From assembly GCA_902774795.1 (NCBI GenBank), contig CACYKA010000002.1:1-64000 (forward strand): a stretch of 64,000 bases of DNA, given 5' to 3'. This stretch comes from an uncultured Prevotellaceae bacterium (GTDB taxonomy: Bacteria; Bacteroidota; Bacteroidia; Bacteroidales; Bacteroidaceae). A model generated the notes under the pieces. The model worked only from the letters and a program-made list of their open reading frames with translations. It made no database searches and was not told the DNA's origin. This document shows positions 53,572-61,227 of the stretch, in pieces. The position numbers and the translations under genes were made by a program. The stretch's first letter is position 1. Every line of letters starts with the position of its first letter.

Positions 53572-54891
53572 ATGGAATCAGAAAATGCAATTTATGATGC
53601 GCGTCAACTCGGTATGCCACGCATGATGATACTGGGAGTACAGCATCTTTTTGCCATGTTTGGCGCAACAGTACTTGTTCCGCTTCTTACAGGACTTGAT
53701 GTCTCTGTGACACTTTTGTTTGCAGGTATCGGAACCTTGATTTTTCACTTTATTTCTAAATGGAATGTGCCTGCTTTCCTTGGTTCATCATTTGCTTTCC
53801 TTGGCGGCTATGCCTCTGTAAAGGAAATGGGTATGGGACAGGGACTATCAGAGACGCTTGCCCTTGACTACGCTTGTCTGGGTGTTGCCTGTGCAGGATT
53901 GATGTACTTTATAATGGCGGCTCTGATAAAGTCGTTCGGAGTGCAGAAGATTCTTCACTATTTCCCACCAGTAGTGACAGGTCCTATTGTCATTGCCATC
54001 GGTTTGGTACTTTCTGGTTCTGCTATTTCCAACTGCCAGACAAACTGGCTCCTCGCCATCATTGCTATCGTAACTGTCATAGTTTCTTCTATATGGGGTA
54101 AGGGAATAATAAAAATTATCCCTGTACTTCTTGGTGTTGTGGTATCGTATGTAGTTGCTGCATGCATGGGAGAAGTTGACTTTGCACCTCTGCATGATGC
54201 TGCGTGGGTTGGATTCCCAATTAGCAAGGATCATACTGTTCTTGCTGTTTTCGAAGATGGCAATACAACCTTGATGCTCTCAACGATCCTTGCCGTAATG
54301 CCTATTGCATTTGCAACTATCATGGAGCACATAGGCGATATGTGTGCAATAGGTTCTACTGTAGGTAAGGATTTTCTTGCTAATCCAGGTCTGCATCGTA
54401 CTCTTACTGGCGATGGTGTGGCAACAGCCGTGGCATCAATATTCGGAGCACCTGCCAATACTACCTATGGTGAGAATACAGGTGTGCTGAACCTTACCAA
54501 AGTGTTCGACCCCAAGGTTATTCGTATAGCAGCCATTATAGCTATTATCCTGGCTTTCTGTCCTAAGTTTGCCTGCCTAATACAACTTATGCCTGCTGCT
54601 ACGATAGGTGGTGTGAGTCTTATACTTTATGGCATGATATCTGCTGTGGGTGTCCGTAACCTCGTGGAAGAGAAGGTTGACCTTAAGAGTTCACGTAATG
54701 TCTTCGTGGCTGCCCTCATCCTCGTGCTTGCCATTGGTGTGAAGTATGGTGCTAATGATGATATCGCCATTGGCCCTGTTCATGTTTCAGGTCTCGCAAT
54801 AGCTGCTGTCGTTGGTATCTTCCTTAATGCTATAATGCCAGTCAAGCTTGGTATGAAGGTTAAATCATTTAAAGGAAAGGAGAAAGACTAA
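53572..54891 (+). CDS. uraA: Uracil permease (NCS2 family)
   Basis: Imports uracil with protons across the inner membrane. 439 residues with about 14 membrane segments. Family features: LGVQHLFAMFGATVLVPLLTG at the first helix, SSFAFLGGYASV, the central MPIAFATIMEHIGDM (Glu of the substrate site) and GAPANTTYGENTGVLNLTK. Its stop shares one base with the upp start (TAATG), so the two are co-translated; upp then converts the uracil to UMP. A complete promoter lies upstream. Confidence 0.93.
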   Translation: MESENAIYDARQLGMPRMMILGVQHLFAMFGATVLVPLLTGLDVSVTLLFAGIGTLIFHFISKWNVPAFLGSSFAFLGGYASVKEMGMGQGLSETLALDYACLGVACAGLMYFIMAALIKSFGVQKILHYFPPVVTGPIVIAIGLVLSGSAISNCQTNWLLAIIAIVTVIVSSIWGKGIIKIIPVLLGVVVSYVVAACMGEVDFAPLHDAAWVGFPISKDHTVLAVFEDGNTTLMLSTILAVMPIAFATIMEHIGDMCAIGSTVGKDFLANPGLHRTLTGDGVATAVASIFGAPANTTYGENTGVLNLTKVFDPKVIRIAAIIAIILAFCPKFACLIQLMPAATIGGVSLILYGMISAVGVRNLVEEKVDLKSSRNVFVAALILVLAIGVKYGANDDIAIGPVHVSGLAIAAVVGIFLNAIMPVKLGMKVKSFKGKEKD

Positions 54892-55550
54892 TGAAAGTTG
54901 TAAATCTTGGAGCTAGTAACTCTATCATAAATCAGTTTGTTGCCGAGCTGCGTGATGTTAATATCCAGAAAGACCGTATGCGTTTCCGCAATAATGTCAG
55001 GCGCATAGGAAACCTGATGGCTTACGAGATAAGTAAGACCCTGAAATATAAGGAAACAGAAGTTGTCACCCCTCTGGCTACTGCCACGATGAATCTGCCT
55101 ATTGACAATATTGTTATTGGTACTGTCTTCCGTGCTGGTCTGCCTTTCCATCAGGGATTCCTTGATATCTTCGACCAGGCTGGCAATGCTTTCCTTTCAG
55201 CTTATCGTTACTATACTGATCGCGAGTGCAACAATATTGACGTTCATATCGAGTATATTGCTACTCCGGACCTATATAAGAAGACCTTCATTCTTGTTGA
55301 CCCTATGCTGGCAACGGGTGAGAGTCTTATCCTAGCGCATAAGGCCTTTGTCACCAAGGGTGTGCCAAAGAAGATAATCCTTGCTTCAGTAATAGCAACA
55401 GAGGAGGGTGTAGCCCGACTGAATGAGAAGTTCCCAAATACGAATATCGTGCTTTACACAGCCGCTATAGACCCAATCCTCAACGATCGCAAATACATCG
55501 TCCCAGGACTTGGTGATGCAGGCGACCTGATGTATGGTGAAAAGTTGTAA
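54891..55550 (+). CDS. upp: Uracil phosphoribosyltransferase
   Basis: Joins uracil and PRPP to form UMP in pyrimidine salvage. 219 residues. PRPP-binding loop ILVDPMLATGESLILA (about residues 132-147), FRAGLPFHQGFLDIF in the flexible region and the uracil-binding C-terminal YIVPGLGDAGDLMYGE. Start by TAATG overlap with uraA. A bidirectional terminator follows. Confidence 0.95.
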   Translation: MKVVNLGASNSIINQFVAELRDVNIQKDRMRFRNNVRRIGNLMAYEISKTLKYKETEVVTPLATATMNLPIDNIVIGTVFRAGLPFHQGFLDIFDQAGNAFLSAYRYYTDRECNNIDVHIEYIATPDLYKKTFILVDPMLATGESLILAHKAFVTKGVPKKIILASVIATEEGVARLNEKFPNTNIVLYTAAIDPILNDRKYIVPGLGDAGDLMYGEKL

Positions 55551-55561
55551 GAAATAATAAA

Positions 55562-55593
55562 AGCCACTCTTTCTTCAAGGGTGGCTATTTTTT
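55562..55593. terminator. Bidirectional terminator, upp / phosphodiesterase
   Basis: AGCCACTC and GGGTGGCT form an 8-bp stem (one wobble or mismatch) with a 9-base loop, T run on the right and A-rich DNA on the left; serves two convergent genes. Confidence 0.8.
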
Positions 55594-55612
55594 CGATAGA
55601 ATCGGCGATATT

Positions 55613-56119
55613 TTACGCTAATTCTATAATCTCAAGGTCTTTGATGTCTTTGCCGTCTATGGTGAAGCGTACGAGGGTTCTGACAGGCTGTTGGCCGTAA
55701 AGGCCTGCGGCTCCTGGATTAACGTGCAGGAAGCCATAGAGCTTGTCATACATCACTTTCAGAATGTGTGAATGCCCAGAAATGAACAGCTGTGGTGGCT
55801 TGTGTGTAAGTTGCCAATATATTGAACGGTCATAGCGTCCAGGATAGCCTCCGATGTGCTTCATCAGCACCTCAACCTCCTCGCATTTGAAGCGCAATAC
55901 CTCAGGAAACTCTCGCCTAACGATGTCTCCGTCAATGTTTCCATGCACACCACGAAGGATGATGTTATTATCTCCGTGTTTAATCTCCCTTAGCTTATCG
56001 GCAATCTCTATATTGCCAAAGTCCCCAGCGTGCCATACTTCATCACATTCAGAGAAGTAGTGCTCATAGCGTTCATCCCAATGGGAATGTGTATCAGAGA
56101 GTAATCCAATCCGTTTCAT
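55613..56119 (-). CDS. YfcE/MJ0936-type metallophosphodiesterase
   Basis: A small calcineurin-like phosphoesterase, 168 residues from the ATG at 56119 (MKRIGLLSDTHSH). Metal ligands: LLSDTHSHWD (Asp, His), VWHAGDFGN (Asp), ILRGVHGNIDG (Asn-His motif), FISGHSHILK and the final HVNPGAAGL. Fits the two-metal YfcE family, which hydrolyses phosphodiester model substrates; the natural substrate is unknown. The upstream -7 element is only 5 bases from the ATG, so the mRNA may be leaderless; longer N-terminal starts are excluded by it. Confidence 0.9.
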   Translation of the reverse strand: MKRIGLLSDTHSHWDERYEHYFSECDEVWHAGDFGNIEIADKLREIKHGDNNIILRGVHGNIDGDIVRREFPEVLRFKCEEVEVLMKHIGGYPGRYDRSIYWQLTHKPPQLFISGHSHILKVMYDKLYGFLHVNPGAAGLYGQQPVRTLVRFTIDGKDIKDLEIIELA

Positions 56120-56123
56120 GGGG

Positions 56124-56131
56124 GCAAAGTT
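56124..56131 (-). promoter_or_regulatory. Phosphodiesterase promoter, -7 element
   Basis: TAACTTTG on the minus strand, separated from the ATG by CCCCC only. Confidence 0.6.
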
Positions 56132-56183
56132 ACTATTAAGTGAGCAAAATACCAAGAAAAAAAGATTTTTTTGCATTATTTTC

Positions 56184-56214
56184 TTGCATTATTCATAACT
56201 TAATCGTACCTTTG
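56184..56214 (+). promoter_or_regulatory. tRNA-Arg promoter
   Basis: TTG (56184-56186), 20-base spacer, TACCTTTG (56207-56214), 25 bases before the tRNA. Confidence 0.7.
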
Positions 56215-56238
56215 CAGCCGAATTAAAAAAGAACGGCT

Positions 56239-56310
56239 GCTCTGTTAGTTCAATGGATAGAACAACTCTCTCCTAAAGAGTAGATCCCAGTTCGATTCTG
56301 GGACGGAGTA
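56239..56310 (+). tRNA. tRNA-Arg (anticodon CCT)
   Basis: A 72-base cloverleaf: acceptor GCTCTGT/ACGGAGT, D arm GTTC/GAAC, anticodon stem ACTCT/AGAGT with loop CTCCTAA, T arm CCCAG-TTCGATT-CTGGG, discriminator A. Reads AGG codons. The first acceptor pair is G-T. Confidence 0.9.
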
Positions 56311-56337
56311 CTACAATACTTAAACAGTAAGGTTATT

Positions 56338-56964
56338 ATGGCAAAAATCACATCCAATTTATCTATTGTTCGTCTGTGTGAGGATTATCAGACATCGAGT
56401 AAGATTAACATGTGGGCGAATATCGTCAAGACATTGATACTTCTGGCTGCAGCAGTATACATCATTTTTGGTGCTATGGTGACTACACGTGGCGGTTTGA
56501 TGCCTGGAGTCCTCTATATATTATTAGGTCTGGTACATGCTTTCATAGCTTTCTTCTGTGTTTATATCATTCGTGCCCTTGCTATCATTACTGAGGCAGC
56601 AACAATGATAGTCCTCGAGCACAAGGAGGCAGAATACTACAGCAAGGAGGCAAAGATTGCCAACATATACAGCGAAGAGGAGATGAACAGGGAGTATGCT
56701 AAGCCTAACAGGGCTGCAGTTGATGAGGCTCCAGAGACCCCTACCGTATCAAAGTCAGCACGTGTTGTAAGCGAGACAAGCAACAGCGGTTGGACATCAA
56801 CACCTCCGGCTCGCCTGCGCACAGGTGCAAAGTGCCGTCGTCGCGGAGATACCAAGACTATGGAGATACAGGATATCAGCATGGGTCGCTACACATGTAT
56901 GGATCCGCTGACTCATAAATTCCTTGGCGACTTCAAAATTGAAGATCTTGAATTCCCAGTATAA
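56338..56964 (+). CDS. Membrane protein of unknown function
   Basis: A 208-residue protein with two membrane helices (about 28-55 and 58-88) and a soluble, partly disordered C-terminal half rich in Ser, Thr and Pro (about 130-165). It ends in a short ordered segment (MEIQDISMGRYTCMDPLTHKFLGDFK). I do not recognise a family. It begins 27 bases after tRNA-Arg, so it may be co-transcribed with it, and overlaps the lipoprotein gene by one base (TAATG). Confidence 0.75.
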   Translation: MAKITSNLSIVRLCEDYQTSSKINMWANIVKTLILLAAAVYIIFGAMVTTRGGLMPGVLYILLGLVHAFIAFFCVYIIRALAIITEAATMIVLEHKEAEYYSKEAKIANIYSEEEMNREYAKPNRAAVDEAPETPTVSKSARVVSETSNSGWTSTPPARLRTGAKCRRRGDTKTMEIQDISMGRYTCMDPLTHKFLGDFKIEDLEFPV

Positions 56965-57551
56965 TGAGCAGAAAATTCTTTTATAAGTATTCTTTCCTGT
57001 TAGTTGTCTGCCTGTGTCTTGTAGGCTGCAAGGGACAGCTTGTTGATGAATACTGCAATCATACAGCATCTTTTCGTTTTGATTTCCAGTATGGTCACAC
57101 CCAGTCATATCTGTATGCTGCATTGAATTCTTCTGACTATTTTGTTTTTGTTAGCACTAACCCCATCGATGGAGGTTTTGACCTTATAACAGAGGCTTAT
57201 GGTAATAAAGAAATAAATGTAGAGCATGTTACGGAGGCTGTATTGACAAAAAACGGGAGAGCATTGGGATTAAACAACGGTCTCATCGTAGGACGCTCTT
57301 CCTTACAGAATGGTGAACTGTATGTTTTTGACAGGCAGTGTCCGAACTGTTTTAATGAGACTAGCCAAAAGAAATACGCTTTGAAGTTTCAGAATTCTGC
57401 CAATGTTATTTGCGATCGTTGTAAACGCGTTTACGGACTTCTTAATGGAGGTGTCGTAGTGGCCGATGAAATAGGACATGATGTTAACGAAAAGCTGTTC
57501 CGCTATCGTGCAACATATTCTGGTACGTATCTCCAGGTTGCAAACCAATAA
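56964..57551 (+). CDS. Lipoprotein with four-cysteine site
   Basis: A 195-residue predicted lipoprotein: hydrophobic signal with lipobox LCLVGCKG (Cys near 21). The mature part is beta-rich. It has two CxxC pairs, CPNC (about 126) and CDRC (about 151), in LYVFDRQCPNCFNE and ANVICDRCKRVYGLLNGG. The placement recalls a Rieske-type fold (YDFxCPxC, GxLxNGG), but the ligands are all Cys, so a zinc or rubredoxin-like site is more likely. Function unknown. Same transcript as the preceding membrane protein and argH (19 bases downstream). Confidence 0.8.
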   Translation: MSRKFFYKYSFLLVVCLCLVGCKGQLVDEYCNHTASFRFDFQYGHTQSYLYAALNSSDYFVFVSTNPIDGGFDLITEAYGNKEINVEHVTEAVLTKNGRALGLNNGLIVGRSSLQNGELYVFDRQCPNCFNETSQKKYALKFQNSANVICDRCKRVYGLLNGGVVVADEIGHDVNEKLFRYRATYSGTYLQVANQ

Positions 57552-57570
57552 ATTTTTTCTTCTTTAGGTT

Positions 57571-58905
57571 ATGAAGCTTTGGTCAAAAGGATTTGAGATC
57601 AATAAGGAAATAGAACGTTTTACGGTAGGTCGTGACCGTGAGATGGACTTGTATCTTGCCAAGTACGACGTTTTGGGCAGTATGGCGCATATCACCATGC
57701 TTAACTCCATAGGTCTTATAGGTGATGATGAACTTCCGTTGCTCCTTGCAGAGTTACGCAAGATATATGCTATCTGCGAAGAGGGCAAATTTGTAATTGA
57801 GGACGATATAGAGGATGTTCATTCCCAGGTAGAGCTGATGCTCACACGTGCATTGGGCGATATGGGAAAGAAGATTCACTCAGGCCGCTCAAGGAATGAT
57901 CAGGTATTGGTTGACCTGAAGCTGTTTACTCGTGCAGAGCTGAAGACTGTCGTAGAGGAGACAAAGACACTTTTCGACGAACTCATCGCTCAAAGCGAGG
58001 CCAATAAGGATGTCCTCATGCCAGGATATACCCATCTGCAGATAGCGATGCCTTCAAGTTTCGGACTTTGGTTTGGTGCTTATGCAGAGAGTCTTACTGA
58101 TGATATGCTCTATCTTCATTCGGCATACAAGATGACCAACCGCAATCCTCTGGGTTCTGCAGCAGGATATGGTTCATCTTTCCCACTTAACAGGCAAATG
58201 ACGACAGACCTGTTGGGCTTTGACTCTATGAACTATAATGTTGTCTATGCTCAGATGGGCAGGGGTAAGATGGAGCGCAATGTGGCATTCTCTATTGCAG
58301 GCCTCGCTGGTACGATGGCAAAGATGGCATTTGACGCCTGTCTCTTCAACTCTCAGAATTTCGGATTCGTAAAGCTTCCAAAGGAGTGTACGACAGGCTC
58401 TTCAATAATGCCTCATAAGAAGAATCCGGATGTTTTTGAGCTGATACGTGCAAAATGTAACAAGCTACAGGCTCTGCCGACACAGGTAACGCTGATACAG
58501 AATAACCTGCCATGTGGCTATTTCCGCGACCTGCAGATAATCAAGGAATGTTTCCTGCCAGCCTTTGATGAGTTGAAGGACTGCCTGCGCATGTGCGCAT
58601 ACATTATTAATAAGATAGAAGTAAAGCAGAATATCCTCGACAATCCTATGTATGACGCTATCTTCTCTGTTGAGGAGGTTAACAAGCTGGCATCAGAGGG
58701 TATGCCGTTCCGCGATGCTTACAAGAAGGTTGGTCTGGAGATAGAGGCAGGTGACTTTAAGCCTAACAAGAATATCCACCATACACACGAAGGTTCAATA
58801 GGAAACCTTTGTAATGACAAGATTGTGGAATTGATGAATGGCATCCTGGAAGGATTCCACTTCGAGAAGGTTGACAAGGCTGTAAAAAAACTACTCCTCG
58901 GCTAA
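57571..58905 (+). CDS. argH: Argininosuccinate lyase
   Basis: Splits argininosuccinate into arginine and fumarate, the last step of arginine synthesis. 444 residues in the fumarase/aspartase fold. Conserved regions: EDDIEDVHSQVELMLT, GKKIHSGRSRNDQVLVDLKL, LMPGYTHLQIAMPSSFG (catalytic His) and the signature GSSIMPHKKNPDVFEL with the active Ser. Slightly shorter than E. coli ArgH but complete. The 3' end overlaps the convergent lipoprotein gene by 15 bases. Confidence 0.95.
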   Translation: MKLWSKGFEINKEIERFTVGRDREMDLYLAKYDVLGSMAHITMLNSIGLIGDDELPLLLAELRKIYAICEEGKFVIEDDIEDVHSQVELMLTRALGDMGKKIHSGRSRNDQVLVDLKLFTRAELKTVVEETKTLFDELIAQSEANKDVLMPGYTHLQIAMPSSFGLWFGAYAESLTDDMLYLHSAYKMTNRNPLGSAAGYGSSFPLNRQMTTDLLGFDSMNYNVVYAQMGRGKMERNVAFSIAGLAGTMAKMAFDACLFNSQNFGFVKLPKECTTGSSIMPHKKNPDVFELIRAKCNKLQALPTQVTLIQNNLPCGYFRDLQIIKECFLPAFDELKDCLRMCAYIINKIEVKQNILDNPMYDAIFSVEEVNKLASEGMPFRDAYKKVGLEIEAGDFKPNKNIHHTHEGSIGNLCNDKIVELMNGILEGFHFEKVDKAVKKLLLG

Positions 58906-59847
58906 TTTTGGAATAGGAATAGCTCGTCCGGTTATCTTACCGTTCTTTAGACGTATATTGTCGGGAATATTGTTAATACCAAGTGTTTTAACGATATTCC
59001 CGTCTATCATTTTACCATCGCAGATAGTAGGAACATCCTCAGCCTCGCATTGTTTGAGTATCTGGCGGCATTTCTTGACGTCAGCATCAAGACAGATAGA
59101 GATGATGTGGTCAAAGGAAATCTTCTTTTTGTCCTTATCTGAATTATATGAATGGTAAATGTACGAATCCTTGTTGTTAACCTGCCTCAGCATGCTTTGT
59201 GAATCATAGTTCCAACTTGCCCATACTACGATGAGGCAGTTGCCCTTCATCAGGGTATTGCTGCTGATAGTCTTTCCGTTGATGTCTTTGGCAGAGAAAG
59301 CCGGCAGCCTGTCACCAACAGAGCAAGCGACTTTTATAGGCAGATATTGCCTCTGTAGCCATAGCGAGATAAGTGTACCTGGATTCTCCTTAACATATTT
59401 CCGTGCCTGAGCTTCAAGGTCCTTTGGAGACAACTCATTGGTGTTATGTCGCCATTCGGTGAATTCGTCATTTTCATCCGTACCTGTAACTTCTATATCC
59501 TTCAGTTTTGCTGCACTGCCGTCAAAACTTATATCAGCTCCTGGCTTGACAAAAATAGGAATTTGTTTGAAGTTTGGAAAGACGATAACGATGGTTCCCT
59601 CATTCATGATGGGGCGTTCGTAAGTAAATCGTCCGCCGTTGACCCTGATAGTATCAATACCTGACAGAATGCCGTCAGGAGAATACACTAGGAATTCTGC
59701 TGTGTTGACGTTGAGAAGTCGTCCGTCAACAGAGAAGTGTTCGTGGTCAGAGCCGCATGAGGTCAGGAATAAAAAAAAGAAGAGAATAAAAGAAAAGACA
59801 GTCGCTTGAAGATGCCAATGACGTAAACGTTTATAAGACATAATCAT
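58891..59847 (-). CDS. TlpA/ResA-like thioredoxin-fold lipoprotein lacking redox cysteines
   Basis: A 318-residue predicted lipoprotein: long hydrophobic signal and lipobox FLFLTSCGSD. The N-terminal part (about 35-135) is the DUF4369 beta domain common before TlpA domains in Bacteroidetes (DGRLLNVNTAEFLVYSPDG). The C-terminal part (about 180-310) is a thioredoxin fold starting VGDRLPAFSAKDINGK. At the usual WCxxC position it reads VVWASWNYDSQSM, so both redox cysteines are absent and it cannot act as an ordinary thiol oxidoreductase. May be structural or bind a ligand. An ATG two codons downstream (59841) is an alternative start. Confidence 0.82.
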   Translation of the reverse strand: MIMSYKRLRHWHLQATVFSFILFFFLFLTSCGSDHEHFSVDGRLLNVNTAEFLVYSPDGILSGIDTIRVNGGRFTYERPIMNEGTIVIVFPNFKQIPIFVKPGADISFDGSAAKLKDIEVTGTDENDEFTEWRHNTNELSPKDLEAQARKYVKENPGTLISLWLQRQYLPIKVACSVGDRLPAFSAKDINGKTISSNTLMKGNCLIVVWASWNYDSQSMLRQVNNKDSYIYHSYNSDKDKKKISFDHIISICLDADVKKCRQILKQCEAEDVPTICDGKMIDGNIVKTLGINNIPDNIRLKNGKITGRAIPIPKLAEE

Positions 59848-59882
59848 AACTCTTAACTTTTTATTCTCTACTCTTAACTATT
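59848..59882. repeat. Heptad tandem array 7 (unit near AACTCTT)
   Basis: Five 7-base units (AACTCTT, AACTTTT, TACTCTT and similar) filling the gap between the lipoprotein start and tRNA-Leu. Confidence 0.75.
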
Positions 59883-59892
59883 AAGAATCTTG

Positions 59893-59978
59893 TGCCGCGA
59901 GCGGGACTCGAACCCGCACGACCGTTTCGGGTCAAGGGATTTTAAGTCCCTCGTGTCTACCAATTCCACCATTGCGGC
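59893..59978 (-). tRNA. tRNA-Leu (anticodon TAA)
   Basis: An 86-base class II tRNA on the minus strand: acceptor GCCGCAA/TCGCGGC, D loop with TGGTGGAATTGG, anticodon loop containing TTAAA (anticodon TAA), long variable arm (CCCGAAACGGTCG region), T arm GCGGG-TTCGAGT-CCCGC, discriminator A. Confidence 0.93.
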
Positions 59979-60008
59979 AGCCGTGTCTGCTTTTTACCAA
60001 AGCGGTTG

Positions 60009-60016
60009 CAAAGGTA
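60009..60016 (-). promoter_or_regulatory. tRNA-Leu promoter, -7 element
   Basis: TACCTTTG on the minus strand, 30 bases before the tRNA. Confidence 0.6.
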
Positions 60017-60079
60017 CAAATAAGTTACGAATAATGCAAGAAAAAACAGAAAAATTTGCTTTTTGCTGTTAATGTAGCA

Positions 60080-60107
60080 CCTTTGACATTAGACTTTTGA
60101 CCTTTGA
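60080..60107. repeat. Heptad tandem array 8 (unit near CCTTTGA)
   Basis: Four 7-base units (CCTTTGA, CATTAGA, CTTTTGA, CCTTTGA) just downstream of the SRPBCC gene stop. Confidence 0.7.
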
Positions 60108-60115
60108 CCAGCAGG

Positions 60116-60598
60116 TCAAGCATATGGTATCATAGCGAGCATATCGGCAAATTTGTCTATGCCAGATTCCAGTTTGTTGCCAATCATCATCTTTATCATG
60201 GGGTTGAGGTCTGCTTTCAGCGTCAGCTTCATACGTGTTCCAACCTCACCAGGAAGCAGCTGAATCCACATATTTGCTTCTATAGGTGACTGCTGGGTCT
60301 CAAACTTTATGGTACCTTTTCCTTCATTTATGGCTGGGTCCTCACGCTCTATGATGTTCAGGGCAATGACACCCATCATACCTGTATCAAGCGCCATGCT
60401 GTCTGGAGTCAGGGTAACATTCTTCAGCATATTAAGATAAGAAGGATCTTGTCCGGCAGCTTCTATCTGTTGCTTCAGTTGTTCATTGTTCTGGGCATTT
60501 TCCACGATAGGACGCAGATTCTCCAAGTTAGACAGCTTGGCATAAACTGCCTCTATAGGAGAAGGGATTTGCTTTACTTGACTTTCGTATTTGCTCAT
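60116..60598 (-). CDS. SRPBCC/START-like lipid- or ligand-binding family protein
   Basis: A 160-residue soluble protein starting at the ATG 60598 (MSKYESQVKQIPSPIEAVY), which overlaps the pyrE stop (ATGA). The pattern of an N-terminal strand with IPSPIEAVYAKLSNLENL, a central beta sheet (TIKFETQQSPIEANMWIQLLP, GTRMKLTLKADLNPMIKMM) and a long C-terminal helix (NKLESGIDKFADMLAMI) fits the Bet v1-like helix-grip fold. Ligand unknown. Last gene of the rpoN-pyrE set; read-through ends near heptad array 8. Confidence 0.82.
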   Translation of the reverse strand: MSKYESQVKQIPSPIEAVYAKLSNLENLRPIVENAQNNEQLKQQIEAAGQDPSYLNMLKNVTLTPDSMALDTGMMGVIALNIIEREDPAINEGKGTIKFETQQSPIEANMWIQLLPGEVGTRMKLTLKADLNPMIKMMIGNKLESGIDKFADMLAMIPYA

Positions 60599-61227
60599 TG
60601 TTTCCAAGTATTAGGTGATTTACGCCATTCTGCCAGGACTTCAAGGTCTTCTGGCTTAATATATCCCGTTTTTGCAGCTATTGCTGTAGTATGTTCATAG
60701 TCTGACAGCGTTACTAAACGAACGTTTGCAGCGGCAAAAGCCTCTTCTGCCACAGGGAATCCGTAGGTATAGCTTGCCACCATTCCTACAACCTCAAAAC
60801 CTGCCTGACGCAGAGCCTCAACGGCCTTCAGGGAAGAGCCGCCTGTGCTGATAAGGTCTTCAATAACCACTACCTTTGCTCCTTCAGGAATGGTTCCCTC
60901 AATCTGATTTCCCATACCGTGATCTTTTGGCTTCGGACGAACATAGCAATATGGCAGTTGTAATTGGTCGGCAACAAGTGCGCCCTGTGCGATGGCACCT
61001 GTGGCAACGCCTGCTACGGCAGTAGCCTCTGGGAATTCTGTATGAACGAGGTGAACCAGTTCATTCTTTACAAAAGAGCGCAACTCTGGGTATGCAAGTG
61101 TCTTGCGATTGTCTGTATAAATGGGTGACTTCCATCCGCTGGCCCATGTAAAAGGGTCGTTGGGTTGCAGTTTGATTGCTTTTACAGCAAGTAGCTGTTC
61201 TGCGAAAGAATCGGCAATTTTTTTCAT
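60595..61227 (-). CDS. pyrE: Orotate phosphoribosyltransferase
   Basis: Makes orotidine 5'-phosphate from orotate and PRPP in pyrimidine synthesis. 210 residues: FTWASGWKSPIYTDNR (orotate site), VAGVATGAIAQGALVAD, CYVRPKPKDHG (catalytic lysine loop) and the PRPP-binding VVVIEDLISTGGSSLKAVE. Start overlaps the ispG stop by 4 bases. Complete. Confidence 0.95.
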   Translation of the reverse strand: MKKIADSFAEQLLAVKAIKLQPNDPFTWASGWKSPIYTDNRKTLAYPELRSFVKNELVHLVHTEFPEATAVAGVATGAIAQGALVADQLQLPYCYVRPKPKDHGMGNQIEGTIPEGAKVVVIEDLISTGGSSLKAVEALRQAGFEVVGMVASYTYGFPVAEEAFAAANVRLVTLSDYEHTTAIAAKTGYIKPEDLEVLAEWRKSPNTWKQ

